Assembly: GCA_033220425.1 (NCBI GenBank)
Contig: CM065651.1
Span: 4,092,001 to 4,156,000 of the forward strand
Length of the DNA stretch: 64,000 nucleotides
From: Lepraria neglecta
Taxonomy: Eukaryota; Ascomycota; Lecanoromycetes; Lecanorales; Stereocaulaceae
Direction of reading: 5' to 3'
Below are positions 1 through 13,353 of this stretch, one piece after another. A program made the position numbers and the translations under genes. Every line of letters begins with the position of its first letter. Position 1 is the first letter of the stretch. Below the pieces are notes generated by a model that made no database searches, was not told the DNA's origin, and saw only the letters and a list, made by a program, of their open reading frames with translations.

Positions 1-212
1 AGAAGGCGAGAAGATCTGAGGAGGCAAAGGCGGCTGTGTAATGGTGGCGTCTCTATTGAACATCCCTAATAGATGGCTCGTGATGGCGCTAGGGGTTTGG
101 GATTGATCGCTTCGGCAAAACAAGGGAACAACAGAGAAGCTGGGTTGACAGATGACAGATACAATGGCGAACAGAGAACAATTCTTAGACAAGGCGTTAA
201 CCTGTAGAGAAA

Positions 213-2485
213 TTACTTTTGTAAATCATAAAGTATCCTTCCTTTGATGCGAGTGCTGCCTGTCCAGATCCATGCATATATAAAAGTGAAAGTCACAACA
301 GATAGACCAACACTCCCACAAACAGCCCAGAAGTAGCGCTCAGTTCTATCCGTATTAACAATGCCCTGGAGGTTCATCCCGAAATAAGACGTGAAGAAAG
401 AGAGCGGGAGAAACACAACAGTTACTATAGTGAAGACAAGAATTGCTTTGTTGTTCGATTCGGCGATGATCGCAAGCTCGTTTTGTTCGATCGAGCGAAG
501 ATGAAAAAGCTGATTGCTGTATCAGAGAAAAGCGATGAATACTGCTTTCTTTGGGTCTCTTACCACGTCAAGTGAGCTCTTTAGATCACCAAGTATACTA
601 AGGATCCTTTCGTGATTTGATCTGAGGGTCTTGATTGCCCAATCTATACGGTCGACCACATCGCGACGCTCAGATTCCAGAATCTCGTTTTTATAGTTGC
701 TGGCCTCTGTTACCAGAGCCTCACAGTCAACCTTCAGCTTTCTCAGATACTCGATCTTTTGCTCAGAGATACTGTAGATCTGCGAAAGCTCATCCATGCA
801 CGCAACATATTCTCTGACTAACTTCACGGACTCCGCGTCTCCAACGAGCGCTCCTGCGTTTCCTCTAGGGCCTGTCCGAGAGAGCACAATTTTGGCTATA
901 TGTGAACTTACTAGGTCTCGTACAAGGGGAAGATACGCGTGCTGTATGTCCGTGACTGTTTTACCTCGTGCGGTAGGAGTGCTCTCATATTCAGTAATGA
1001 GATCGACAAGCAAGCATTCCACACTTCGCAATGGCCGGCCATTCTGTGACCTTATAGAATATTTCTCTCGAATCGTTTCAAGCACGGACTCATGTGCTTC
1101 GTCTAGCCGTGGCTTGAACGGTATTTTGATCTCGTTCGACAGGTGCGAATTGACGTAGTTCACGCCCGCGCTCGGCGACATCGTGAGTAGGTGCCCTAGT
1201 CTTAATATTAGACTTGAGTGGGGTCGTCCTCGAAAAGTACTGACCGTCAGATCTGTGAAAGCAGTGACGTGGGTCTCTCACCAGGACTGCTCCTTGGTAG
1301 CTTGGGTGTCGAGAAAGCATCTGCCTATCGATAGTGGACGTCTGAGGTCCTGTTCCCACGTCGATGTCGAAGAGACTGCTGCAAAACCCATCACCAAGCT
1401 GCCATGGCATATTAGAATAGACAGTGTTCCGAAAATGGGTCTCCAATCCCAATCTCCAGTTGATGTCATCATGGGCCCTTGAGGTTAGGCGGTTTTTCAA
1501 AAGCCATGGGTTAAGCTCAAAGGTGTGTCTGCTTGAGTCTCGGAAGATGTTCCAAATGTTTAATTGGTCTTGAAGAAATTGGCGGTCCCTGAAGCTCAAG
1601 ACATCGCATGCGTGATGTGGGCCAGTCTGCTGGAAAGACTTCTCGCCCAGGTTTGGGGATTTGGAGGGCCATGGATCAGAATCTGGTCGAAGAGAGAAGA
1701 AGAGATCTCTGGTTGTCTATTTCATCCATTAGCATTACATTGAAGCTCCATCCGCATTTGAACTCATGTCCAGTTGACTAGAAGTACTCACGTTGTGCAC
1801 AAGACCTAGACCCACTGGTACATGTCTCCTCTCATTTAGCCAAGACTGAGCTAACCGCGGGGCTATTTTACTTACATCCAGCGCACAGTCACCCAGCTAG
1901 GTCTATTGCTGAAGTCTGGCGTATTCAGTCCATCTGCAGTAATCACGTCTGCGGGGGGATAGACTTACATAGTTTAACACTGCTGACACTGGTTTTGAAT
2001 CGCTCGAACCTTCCATCTCCAAAATCACATATAGTTGCGCTGAGCAATTCATGGGGAGGGAAGTAAAACGCCACTAGCGATTGAAGTTCAGTGCTGCCTG
2101 GGCGACGATGCAACTTCGGCCAAAATCTCATGAAAGGCCCCTGATGGCTTCTCTCCCAGTGATGCCACGACCTGAGCCTAGCAAGGACCTCGCGATGCGG
2201 TTTCAATTCCTCCTTGATATCCTCTATACGGCGAGAGATGGCTTTGTTGCGGGTTCTGTTATGGAATTGAAGCAGCTCTTCGTCTGTGAGTTTCACTTCG
2301 AGGCTTTGTCAATGATTCTCCTCAAACGGAACTTCTTGGCCAACGAAGCAGCTAGGAGAGTCATTAGATTCTCGATATTCCCTGCTCGAAGATGTATTAC
2401 CGATTACAACATTCTGCAAAGGAACTGTAGCGTTGTGGCTCGGGGCGCAGGGATCAGCTAGGTTGGTTGGCTCCTGGTCCTCCAT
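213..2485 (-). pseudogene. CorA-like magnesium-transporter family protein, multi-exon, broken
   Basis: The last exon (509 to 213) encodes two hydrophobic segments around the motif YFGMNLQG. GMN is the selectivity-filter signature of CorA/Mrs2 Mg2+ channels. A 54-bp GT-AG intron (510-563) joins it to a helical soluble region read from about 1181 to 564, ending SSLDV. Upstream coding is visible at about 1600-1200 and at 2296-1979; the latter has a GTAAGT donor at 1978. A small exon around 1880-1770 encoding VGLGLVH is likely. Two defects are visible. The frame leading from the most upstream ATG (2485) meets TGA at 2311-2309, and the frame changes near 1190-1215 without a usable intron. Fungal members of this family often carry long soluble N-termini, as here. 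I infer a decaying gene; the family call is firm only for the C-terminus. Confidence 0.6.
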
Positions 2486-2547
2486 GCACTAATAGCAAGA
2501 GCCAGCTTGGCGTTATTGTCACGATGATTATATAAGAGCTCTAAACA

Positions 2548-2769
2548 TTATTCCCTTCTGTGGAAGCTGGAATGAAGGGTTGCATAACGCCAGATGCACG
2601 TCGTCCGATATTGAACATGAGAGAAATTATCTGGAATCAAACTTGTAGTCCTGAGGCGGCACAGAGCGCCAAGCCAATCAACTAGGGAGGTGCGAATACC
2701 TTTGCCATCAAAACTCGGAGGTACCAACAAATGCGTGACAATAATCCTTGCGCTTCGTCTACCAGCCAT
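2548..2769 (-). pseudogene. Possible fragment of a GNAT acetyltransferase
   Basis: A 73-codon reading frame starts at ATG 2769. It contains VTHLLVPPSFDGKGIRTSLV, which resembles beta-strand 4 and the acetyl-CoA loop of GNAT enzymes (usual pattern R/Q-x-x-G-x-G/A). Here the loop reads DGKGIR, so the second glycine is replaced. No other part of a GNAT domain is visible on either side. It is either a remnant or a chance similarity. Confidence 0.25.
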
Positions 2770-5700
2770 TGGTCTCGAGGCAGAAAAAAGCTGATATGTT
2801 CCGAGTAGCTAGATCAGCTGTTGATGGCAGCTGTTGACGCGCTGGAGAAGGAGTGAATCTCATCCGTTGAAGCCATTGGTAAAAGAGCCTTGAATGTATA
2901 GAAGGACCAAAGCTAGCACACTTTCACAGAGGGAGGCGATAGTGTATGATGTATGTACCACAGTAAAAGAGTGTGAAGATTGATAGCTCGTGTTTGAACC
3001 CTTGGCATGCAAGGCAGTCTCAGCCACCCCGTTAGAACCACCACGTATTCCCCATGCGCCATATCAATCCGAGGAAGAAACCGTACACAACGTTCTGCAA
3101 AGGTATTGGAGCCAATTGATGTGTGCTAGATCGCGGGACTCGACGGGACGACTCGGGCATGCCCTGCATGACCAGTCACGAGACTGCTAATTGGTATCAG
3201 TTCACTATCTGTATTGGAAGCGTTGGGGCGTAACTGTGCTTCAAGTTTCCTTAGACCCTTTTAGCCACCTACAAAGAGGATGAGAAAAAATGAAGTCGAA
3301 GCTCATTGAATACATGGCTGAAGGAGCTTGCAGAGCCTGAGCGACTCGGAACATGATGAACGGGAGATTTACAATTGGCTATTAATGACGCTTAGGTAGG
3401 AGGAATAAGAGTCTCGACAGATGTTTCCCGTGCGTAGCCTGTCAGCAATCGGCTCCCCAGCTCAGTTACGCAGCCTTACTAAAGGTACACCTGAAATCGT
3501 CCTCCAGTAAACCAGGTCCCTCATCCAAAAGGAACCTCATTTTCAAAGGAGCATGCATTTGTACACATGTGGCGAGCTTTGGGAGCAGTCGCAGGCTTCA
3601 AGTAAACTATTTCCAACGTGCGGGTAATGCCATTTGGGGCCCGTGGAGCCCTACTGGCTACCTAGATGCCAGATGGATATCGAGTACATCATAGACCAAC
3701 CTTAAATTTTTCGCACCGGTCCGCGTCAACATCATTGGCTTCCTTGCATTGAGTAACCATTAGACATCGCTCGAAAGTTGATTAGCTCTTCCTAAGTTGG
3801 TAATAAAAGAGCTATTAGTTCTTGGCACTCACACGGTGACTCACAGCGGATTCATGGATGTTGACTGCTATTAGGCCAGGCGTGACGATACCTAGCATTG
3901 ATAAGGCTAGGGCGCGTCAGATACTGTACTTCAATTGAATAGCTGAAAGGCATTTTTTAGCCAAGTATGATGGAGAGAAGATCTTCGAGCAAGAAAGAGA
4001 AGGGAAAACGCCTGAGGGGAAGCCTAGTAGCGAGTGAAAAGCCCCAAAGAATTGTTACAGTATTGCGTGATGGAACTTGATCAGCACTATACATAAAGAG
4101 GGAAATTGGAACTAGACTACCACTTACTCTCTTTGTACTGGAGCGCGGTCAATTCCCTAGTATAGTTCCGGGAGCCGCATAAGACAGATCGCTGTACAAT
4201 TATTGACGCAAGACCAGATGGCGAACCTTCCAGCCAAGCGGTCTTAGGGACCGCCTTCGGGCACACAGATCCCACGGCAACCTGCCGTCGAGTGAACCCT
4301 TCGCAAGATAAATAATGTATACTATTTGTTTCGTAGACCTTTGCGACTTGATTATAGATAATTAGAGGGCAGCTAGTTTACCACGCCTATCAAGCGGTGA
4401 ACAGAATGTGAGCCCTGTCGGCATCCCTCACAAGTTTACTTGAAATATGAGAGTCTGGGAATCCTAGAAGCAAAAATAACGACTCATCGTTGCTTGGGTC
4501 ATTCCTAAGTCCTCCTAGGTGGCGGAAATGATGTTGAGGCCCGCGCCTCCAGCTGCAGGACTGGCAATTGGTACATCGATTTCAGTCTTACTCGATTGTT
4601 TCGCTCGAGGCCTCGGAGTCACAGTGCAGGCCCGTGCATTCTGCTTTGCTCCGAATACCTGGGCCCTCATGTAAGACCACAAGCTTGCCGTTGGAAGCCG
4701 AAATATCCTGCATTTTACATGTTGCATGAGCCGTATTGATAGAAGTAGAAGGGTGCATCTGCTGCGATCCCTAGGCTAGGAATGATCTAGAGCCAATCGG
4801 TGCCAGGGCCAATTAGCATAGCTTCGAGCCAGTATTATGTAGGGTGGCCTCGGGAAATCATTGGTTGGCAGTACGGCTGACTACCATGTCAAATTTCTGC
4901 AAGAGCGTTTAAAATAGGCCTCCGATCACTTGCAAATACCTCTCGAGTAGTATAGTATCATGTTCTCAAGCTGAACGGTCTCTTGTTCAAGGAGGTCTCT
5001 TCGCCAGAGTCCAAACATCCTTGTTCCAGGATCCTTGTTCCAGGCTGGCTTCTTCTCTATGGCAAGGGTGTTAGCACACCAGCTGCCTGCCGCCTGTCTG
5101 CATGAGTACTCAAGTCGAGAGCTCTTGCAGAAAATGACCAGTCGTAAAGAAAGCCATCAGGGGCTATGCTGTTCCTGGCAAGAGATTGGATTTGAAGCAA
5201 TTCAGCTTGGAATAGAGCACGCCCTTCACTGCTGGAGCAGCATGTTTTGACCGTTGTGGGAAGCTTCACGCTTGCGTGTCATGTCAATCGGCAAGTACAA
5301 CTTCCTCTGCGTTCTCAGATGGCGCTGACCAAGTTTTCTCAGCAGAGGACGTGCACCAGCTGAGATACATGAGCGACGGACAGAGGCTTCAATGTCGCTG
5401 TCAATGCTGACATTGCTGGATGATACCCTCTTCAATGCGGCCTGTGCACAAAATGATGTTGAACCGAGAGTAGGAGAACGGGACAATTGCCCAACAAGGG
5501 CCATCACTGGACAGGACGAACATCCGAAGGGTCGCGCTGGTGAGGCCGAGGATGAACACGTCGCACGAGCATCTAGCGAAGAGCAATCTATATGCCAGCG
5601 TGGTCCTTGGTGAGTCCCATGAAGCAAGGCTCCACCTCCTTCAAACACTCACTGACAATCAGACTTAGCACTCGCCCTCCTAATACATATCCATCCTTCA

Positions 5701-7749
5701 TATTGGCAAGCTGCGACGGAGTGTCCTGGCCAAAGAAAGAAAGAGACGGCAGGCCTTAAAAATTCGCTGGATTGCCTTTAAAGCTAGACGTGTCGTTGAA
5801 GAGTTGTTTGCAAGAGGTTGACTGGACACAAGGGCTATAACACTAGAAGGATCAAGATCTCGCATCTCGCATCTCGGTATCGACTGCTCGCACAGGAAGG
5901 ATGCAAAGCAGAATCTTCACCAACGATCCCTCTTGACCCAATTCAAGCCCGGTTTCATGTGTACATGTGAAGGTGCTGCTTCAATGTTGGTTGAGCATTT
6001 CAATAAACCTATTTTACGAGCCAGTCAAGGTGATCCATTTCTACCCAGCAGGGTTGGCATAAGATATCGGACACTCTTGTGAAGATTAAGCGGCCATGAG
6101 ATCCTCGTTATCCTTGCGTTGCGTCTTTTGAGCGTCAATGTGTCATTCATCTGCCGCTGAGGATCAAATTGCAACGTGAGCTTTACCCTGCTGCAGTGCC
6201 GCTCAAGGTAGGATCGAGTTCATATACACCGAAAGGATAACAATGTTCCAGTCCGAGGGTTGATATGAGGCCATGATCGGCCATCAAGATTTTTGGACGT
6301 CGTGTTTTGTAGGCATATTGTTAGGACTCACCGCGTGATAAACCATATTGGCACAGAAGGCCTTCGGGACCCTAGAGGTACAAGCTCAACCTCTGATATT
6401 TGAAGGGAAATTTTCTCTCTCCCTTTCCGCTCCTATCGTCTCTGACCGTATCTGTTCCTCGGCATCGAATAGCCGGGCTTGGCGGAGACTCAGGCGGGAA
6501 CGTCAAGTTCATTCGGCTTTTATCAACCTGCGAAAGGACTGACGCGAGGAATTGTTTGTATTAGTATGATTGTAAGATGTCTGACATGCCTTCTTCTGGT
6601 GCTGTGCACGTGCATGATGCTCTACGGGAACTCGGGGAGCGACCAGGCCTGAACTCAAACCATACTGCACTAGATGTATGTAACAAATTATGCGCTACGA
6701 GTGCATGGTACGCTCATGTGTTGATAAAAAGACATAGAAAGCTTGCTGGGCAACCCGCATGGAGCGGACAGCAAGCCAATGTGAGGCTCGACATGCTGGC
6801 CACCAGCTTTGAATTGATGGTGCTGATGCGTCCCTCGTCGATCGAGTAATTATATTTCTAAGTATAGCATTCGAGTCCGACCATTTAAGGGCAATACAGC
6901 ATCGTTCTCCCATCAACCTTTATGCTTGACTCTGGCTTGTGAGCAGTTGCAAAGAGCCCTTACTGTCTAGGAGGTACAACTTGGAAATAGTGTGGACAGA
7001 CACAGACCAGAGCTCTTAGGAGCTCCCTGAAAGGGTCTTTAGAGGCATGCAATTGAGTCAAAAACGGGCACTCCCTCTATATCCGCTACGTATGGTTGGT
7101 GGAGCAGGGAATCTTGGTATTCTATGGATGATTCGGTGTGAAGTGCATTCGGCCTCCCAGTATGATTCCAGGATAGCTGTCATTGCACTATATTCTGCGA
7201 GGACTTTGATGAAGAGTGTCGCTCAGAAGTCATGGATTGTAAATTCTAGTATGTTGTATCGAGGATGGAAGATTGAGCATTGCGCCGTGTACATTGTTGC
7301 GAGTTCATGCTTGATTTGTAGGAGTGCGAGGTGGTTAGGATGACCTAAAGTTTTAAGAGGCCTTTCTGGGATTCTCACCCAAACCTTAGGCTAGCCCTAA
7401 CCAGGAAACCGCCTATAGTCCTTGCTAAGAGAAGGAAGGCTTCATGCAGGTTTGGAGCCATCATCCTATCACCGCCCAGTCCAGAACAGCGGCTGCAACG
7501 CTACTTTACAGGCACTCCGCCAAGTCCAAGATAATGCGACGCAAGAAATTGGGGGGGTTTGAGGCTGAGTCTGAGAGCCCCCTAATCCGCCAGCCATACC
7601 TAGCTATATTATGTTATATTGACGATTCAGGCACCACTGCGGCCGACCGAGGAACACTGTGTGGAGCACTTGACGTACACGATAACGTGGGATCAATGAC
7701 AATATTCCTATCGGCACGTAGGCCATTCTACCCTCCCTGAGAAGCCTCC
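2770..7749. other. Gene-poor interval of about 5 kb
   Basis: No reading frame longer than about 140 codons, no recognisable domain and no convincing exon chain was found. Short frames at 5226-5648 (both strands) and 7047-7343 have no family resemblance that I can name. No transposon termini or tandem repeats stood out by eye. The stretch may hold decayed mobile DNA or long 5' flanking sequence of the ankyrin gene that follows. Confidence 0.5.
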
Positions 7750-10700
7750 ATGGAAATTATCGGACTGCTGAGTTCGGCCGGTACAATTGCTACCACCATC
7801 ACATACACAATCAAGAGCCTGTCGGACCTTCGTGGGCAATATAAGGATGCGGATCTTAGGATCCGACTCTTGATTGGAGAGCTCTCCACCGTCAAATCCG
7901 CCTTGAACCAAATCAACGACTGGACCCACTATCTCGACCACAACCACAGACAAGCAGCCGTGGTGGATGGCCTCAAGGTGTCGCTGGAAGGATGCAAGCT
8001 CGCTATGGATGCGCTCGCAGAAGAAGTACAGCTGTTGGTACGGGACACACCACCGGGGACGAGCTTGACTCCTGGCTTCAGAGCTAGAAGCAGATACGTT
8101 TGGAACGAGGCCAGTCTGCAAGAGCATGAAAATCGATTGCGAGCCCAGATAGCTGCTCTGCAATTGCTTCTTCAGGCGGTGCGATGGTGAGTACTGACGA
8201 TTCCTTTGGCCCCCGTTGTATGCTGAAGGATATCTAGTCATTCGAAGCCTGAGCAGGTAGAGCTTCTTCACCATCCCAGAAGCCGGCAGATAATACAAAA
8301 AGTTGCCGATGACACCTCTACTCTTCGAGCCACGATGAGTGCGACTGCCTCTCACACTTCACAGACCCCTACCATCTTCAGCCATGATGACTCGACCATA
8401 GATGGGAAAATCTTTGACTGGGATGATGAGATTGTCAATGCGGCGTCCTATCGTCGGGCATTGCAACATGCCAGGTCCAAGTCAGAGCTGCCTCCAAGGT
8501 CAGCTGAAAAAGAAACCGGGGTTGATACATCGAGCCAGGCCGAGACGGATGAATCTCTTGATCAGCTCTCCCCAATCGACAGGTATAACACGCCGATACG
8601 GGCCAAACCTCAGCCGTACGAGATGTCGGTGGTGTCGGAGCCAATTGATGTCTACGGCCAGCGAAGCCGTCCGGCTTTACCAATTTCGTCCACGTCAGAG
8701 CCAGATCACCAACGCAGGAACGTCCTGACTCACCGCCTCAAGACCCCAGAGACAGACAAGAAATCCTTTTGGTCCTCATTGTCAGGCAAGCGCAGTAGCC
8801 GCAACCTAGCACCGCCCGAGCGGAACGAGATTCCCCATACCTCTGGCGCACGAAGCCCTGCATCGGGTGCCCGCCGCGGGAGGCGAGGCTTTGAAAACAG
8901 CTTCCACACCAGTATTGATTTTGGCTCGGAAGACGGTTTATCAGCACCTGCAATCGTTAGAGCGGCACAGGCAGGCTCTGTTGTCGAGGTCGAGACTCTG
9001 CTTGATCAGCGAGCCGATATCAATGCCCGCCACGTTCAGTCTGGAAGGAATGCTCTGGCAGTGGCGTCACATTGTGGGAATGACGAGGTAGTACGGTTAC
9101 TACTGCAATACGGAGCTCGAGTGAACGAACGCGATGCTACGATGATGATGCCAATGCATCTCGCAGCTTTGAGAGGCCATTGTGGCGTCGTTGAACTACT
9201 TCTACAGGAACATGCTGATATCGATGCCCAAGGCCCGAATGAAGAGACCCCGCTTCGGATCGCCGCAGAGAAGGGCCAGGTAGAGCTAGCTGAGCTTCTC
9301 CTTCGTAAAAGGGCGAAAGTCAATGCTAGAGATGCGAAACAATTAACTCCATTACATGTCGCTGCTAAGTGTGGAGATGAGGGTATGACCGAATTGTTGG
9401 TCACCCATGGGGCTCATGTGGAGGCTAAAGACGCAAGATTTATGGGCGCGCTCCATTACGCATGCGAAGGCGGCTACCATGGTGTTTCTACATGTCTTTT
9501 GAACAAGAAGGCAGACATTGAAGCCCTAGGGAAAGCTTCAATGACTCCACTTCTCTGTGCATCCTCATCTGGACAAGCTCATATTGTTGAGTTGCTTCTC
9601 AAGAAGAGAGCTTCCGTCAAGTATAAAGCGGAAGGAGACATGACCGCGTTACATTGGGCGAGTTACAATGGTCACGTCGAGGTTATGGACTTACTGCTTC
9701 AAAAGCGAGCTCCTATCACAGCGCCAAACAAGGACGGGAGAACACCATTGCACCTTGCGGTAATGGCGGAAAAGTTCGCTGCTGCTGAGCTACTCTTGCG
9801 TAAAGGAGCCCAGATCGAGGCACAGTGTAGGTTTGCTCGTCGGCCAATACACTATGCCTGTGTCGATGCAAATCCCGAGATCACACGGCTTTTGCTCGGT
9901 CACAATGCAAGCATTGAGGCCGAGGATGGCTCTGGCAGAAAGCCTCTGCACCACGCTTGCACGCGAGGGTCCCTGCCACATGTTGAACTACTACTACAAA
10001 AAGGCGTCAACATTGAAGCGCGGAATACTGATGGAGATCGACCATTATGCTTAGCCAGCTCTATGGGTCATATCGATATCGTACGAACATTGCTAGATCG
10101 TGGTGCCGCTCTGAGATCCAAATTTGCCTCTGGACCTTCTCATGAAGACTCTCCTCTATGTCTCGCAGCTAAGAATGGTCACGTCCTAGTAGTTCAGGAA
10201 TTGTTGATGCGGGGAGCGTCGGTGTTGCAAAAAGACGAACGGAATTGGCAGCCTTTGCGCTATGCTGCCTTTTACGCCCACCCTGAGGTCGTCGAGTTGC
10301 TCCTTAGGCAGGGCGCCACAGTCTCAGGCAGCGCCTCTGGCGGATGGGGATTCAATATCACCGCTCACCGAATCGGCTTTGCAAACGACGTCTCAAATCA
10401 GGAGCAGCGGAAAGGGCAGGTATTACGCTTGCTCACAGGCGCTGAGGCTCGAGAGCAGCATATGCAGGAACACATGGCAGCTGCTGCAGCTCCCGCCGTC
10501 CCGGCTGCAGTGCAAAACCAGACTTCACCAACTGAGCTGCCTGATGCAAATGCTGCCAGCCCACCAGGTCAAACACCGAGCAAGCCGCCTCCTCTGCCGC
10601 CTCGAACGCCTTCAGAGTTGTATTCTGCTGTGGAACCCACCAGGTACACTTACTATCCTACGCCGGCGCCAGCGATGCCCCAGCAGTCCCCTCAGCATGT

Positions 10701-11124
10701 ACGGCAATACCCCAGCGGAACCATGTCTCCACCACCCTTCCCTAGCCCTATGCCATCAGAACAAAACTTTAACTCGCCCGGCTATTCAAATTACACACCT
10801 AGCCCAATGCCGTCCATGATCTCACCACAGCCTCAGCCTAATCCGGCGAAACCTTCTTACAACTTTGTCTCTAAGACAATGCCCCAAGCCCCACCAAACT
10901 CTACATACAACCCAGCTATATACAATAACATTCCTGGTGGCATGCCCATTAACCGTACTCCGTCGACGGGTGGAAGAGCTGCCTCAACCATGACTCTTGG
11001 ACCTGATGGACTGTGGCGATCTATGGATGGTGGAGCGCAGTGGGCGCGGGATAGAGAGACGCTTTCTGCAGGAGCCACAAATCCTCCGAACTACCCTGCG
11101 GGAGTATATGAAATGGCATCATAG
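7750..11124 (+). CDS. Ankyrin-repeat protein with STAND-type fungal N-terminal domain
   Basis: Two exons, 7750-8186 and 8238-11124, are joined across a 51-bp intron (GTGAGT...CTAG), giving 1,107 residues. The N-terminus (MEIIGLLSSAGTIATTI, residues 1-145) has the helical look of the fungal N-terminal domain of STAND proteins (Pfam PigL_N type). Residues of about 180-380 are low-complexity and charged. About 14 ankyrin repeats follow (roughly residues 385-880), with the usual TPLHxAA and VVELLLxxGA cores. The tail is rich in proline, serine and glutamine. No P-loop NACHT or NB-ARC domain lies between the N-terminal domain and the ankyrins, although many STAND regulators have one. In that family the N-terminal domain signals and the repeats sense; here I infer a scaffold or truncated sensor. 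The start is the first ATG of the conserved domain. Confidence 0.85.
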
Positions 11125-12304
11125 TCTTCATGGAAGCATCAATTAGCGCTTTGAACATGCGTGACCCAGATGAAAGAGCCACATGCATTTTGCCCGTTAT
11201 GGGTGATACCGTGATCCTGGAGACACGCACACAATTCATTTATTCACCAAACCACAGCTGGAACTATCACAAGCACCTGTGTGACAGACGCCATGATAGG
11301 GCAAGGCTATGGTCTCGATCATCGGCTTTAAGACCCGCTCCTAGGAAGTACTCCTCGTACCTGCGGTTTTAGTTGCGAATATGTTAAAATCCGCTGTAGC
11401 AATGCAGACTCAGCGAAGCTTAGTCAGATCTGACCATGGCCACCATGAGAAGGGTACCGCGATGCGGTTACTCTCGTCGTTATGGCTGGAGTCATAGGCT
11501 CCCATTTACTATATAACAAACTGTAATATCCGTCCCTGTGTCGCGAGCCGCCCCCCGTGGCGAGCAAAACCATGGGTACTTTGTCTTTAGAGCAATCTCG
11601 ACTTCGCATACACATCTGCATTTGACTAGATTCTGTGTGAATCCTGTGGTTGGGCCACCCCTGAACCCCCAAGACGTCTCCTAACTGAAAATTACGCTGG
11701 CGTCGCCACCTCGTCGCCTGGTCTGCGGAGAGCCTCCTTTCAGTGGCATAACGGGACCCCTTCCACCACAGCTCCACCATCGAGCTCTCATCACTTCTGA
11801 TACTCATAAAAGGGCAGTGTCCGAGCCTCTGAGCCTCACCATCATGCTGAGAAGGCATCGTCAGCCTTGGGGCTGCCGCGTGAGGTTGATTCATGCAACG
11901 TCGCCACGCCGCTCGGTACCTTCCAATCAAAGCGATATGATCCTGGTCGTTTCGAAACGCCACCCGCACGTCCCACATGATAATGACAGCGTAAATTAAC
12001 TTATGTAATTATTTGCCAAGCTTGTGGCTGTTCAGGTCTGTGGCTGACACGGTCTAACTGCACTGCGTGCGGAGGCAAAGACACTGCTGGGCTCCAATGT
12101 GCGTGGGCCTCGATCATGGCGAGCGAACGCCAGACCAGCGCCAACGTGCTCAGATAATGCTACCGACGACTACTCGAAAGCATGACTCCAATGTTAGCAA
12201 CGTAGAACTTACGAAGAAAGCGTTAACCTAACAGTGAAGGAAGCAACAACATTCCCGCAACGACTGACATTTCGACCGGAAAACAAATGAAAGCCTCCAC
12301 CCTT
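11125..12304. other. Intergenic region
   Basis: This spacer lies between the ankyrin gene and the convergent C2H2 gene. Frames at 11424-11978 on both strands are of mixed composition and match nothing I recognise. It probably holds the two 3' untranslated regions; nothing else is seen. Confidence 0.4.
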
Positions 12305-13353
12305 TCACAAGCTCTCTCGAAAGATTTTCCGAAGCAGGTGTCTCAAGACAACATTGCCGTCTTCTTGATCGAACGTGTTGCGGAATATCTTGCCAGTCTC
12401 CTTGGTGTAGGCTCGCAGCTGTTGCACATTGCGAAAGGTCTGAACTCCTTCCTCACTGTTCCCACGTCTCCGTCCCCATTCAATCAAATCAACAATGTTG
12501 ACGTGTGTCCTTCGTACAGCCTATGATCCGCGTCAGCATAGATCTATCGAGTTTCGTTTGACGGTTTCCTACTTCCTCGCATTGCTCACACGTTTGCGGA
12601 AGCGGCTCGACACCAATAGCACGACATAGCGCATGCCACGCAGTCAAATCGTTCTCTGCGCCGTACCACATGCGCAGTTCGCTTTCCAACCCATCTTGAT
12701 ATCTGTTCCAAGTATCGTCTGACGCTGCGTCGCCCCACCGCCACCCTTTATGTCCTCGCAAGTTGGCATACGACGTAGCTGGTGGGAGAGAACGGTCATA
12801 ATCAAATGTTGGGAATGAGCGGAAAAAGACATCCAGAGGGGTTTCCGGAAGGGCATGCACAGGCGAGTCTCTCAGGTGCTGCTCCAGAGCCTCCTCATTG
12901 CCGAACGTCCGATCGCATGTCTCACACTCGAAGGATGGGACGTGGACGGGCGAGTCCCGCAGGTGCTGCTCCAGAGCCTCTTCACTGCCGAAAGATCTAT
13001 CACAGTCGTCGCAGTCGAACGACGGAGCATGCACAGGCGAGGCCCGCAGGTGCTGTCCCAGAGCCTCTTCGCTGCCGAAAGCCCGTTCGCAGGCTTCACA
13101 GTACGCAGAATGCGCGAGTGAGTCCCGAAGATGCTGGTTCAGAGACTCCTCGCTAGCGAAGGATCGATCGCAAGTCTCGCAGTCGAAAGATGGAGCATGC
13201 GCGGGCGAATCCTGCAGGTGCTGCGCCAGAGCCGTGTCGCTGCCGAAATGGCGGTCGCAGGACGTACAATCGAATTCATGCCCGGGGGAGTGGTCAGGCC
13301 TCAGGACTCTCTATCGGCATCTTTTCGGCTTCCCTGGAACACTTTCGTGCCAT
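12305..13353 (-). CDS. C2H2 multi-finger protein with conserved fungal C-terminal domain, 5' end frameshifted
   Basis: Five near-identical fingers are read from about 13290 to 12835. Each has the pattern C-x2-C-x12-H-x6-H with the core EEALxQHLRDSPxH. They precede a conserved fungal tail (FFRSFPTFDYD, LTAWHALCRAIGVEP). A 52-bp intron (12521-12572) connects this to a last exon, 12520-12305, containing IEWGRRRGNSEEG, so the tail continues as in related fungal proteins. The finger frame is closed upstream by TAG at 13313-13311 and has no ATG of its own. An ATG at 13353 in another frame starts MARKCS, which looks like the true N-terminus followed by a one-base frameshift near 13300. A gene with a damaged start, or a sequence error, is likely. 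The function is unknown; the fingers suggest nucleic-acid binding. Confidence 0.65.
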
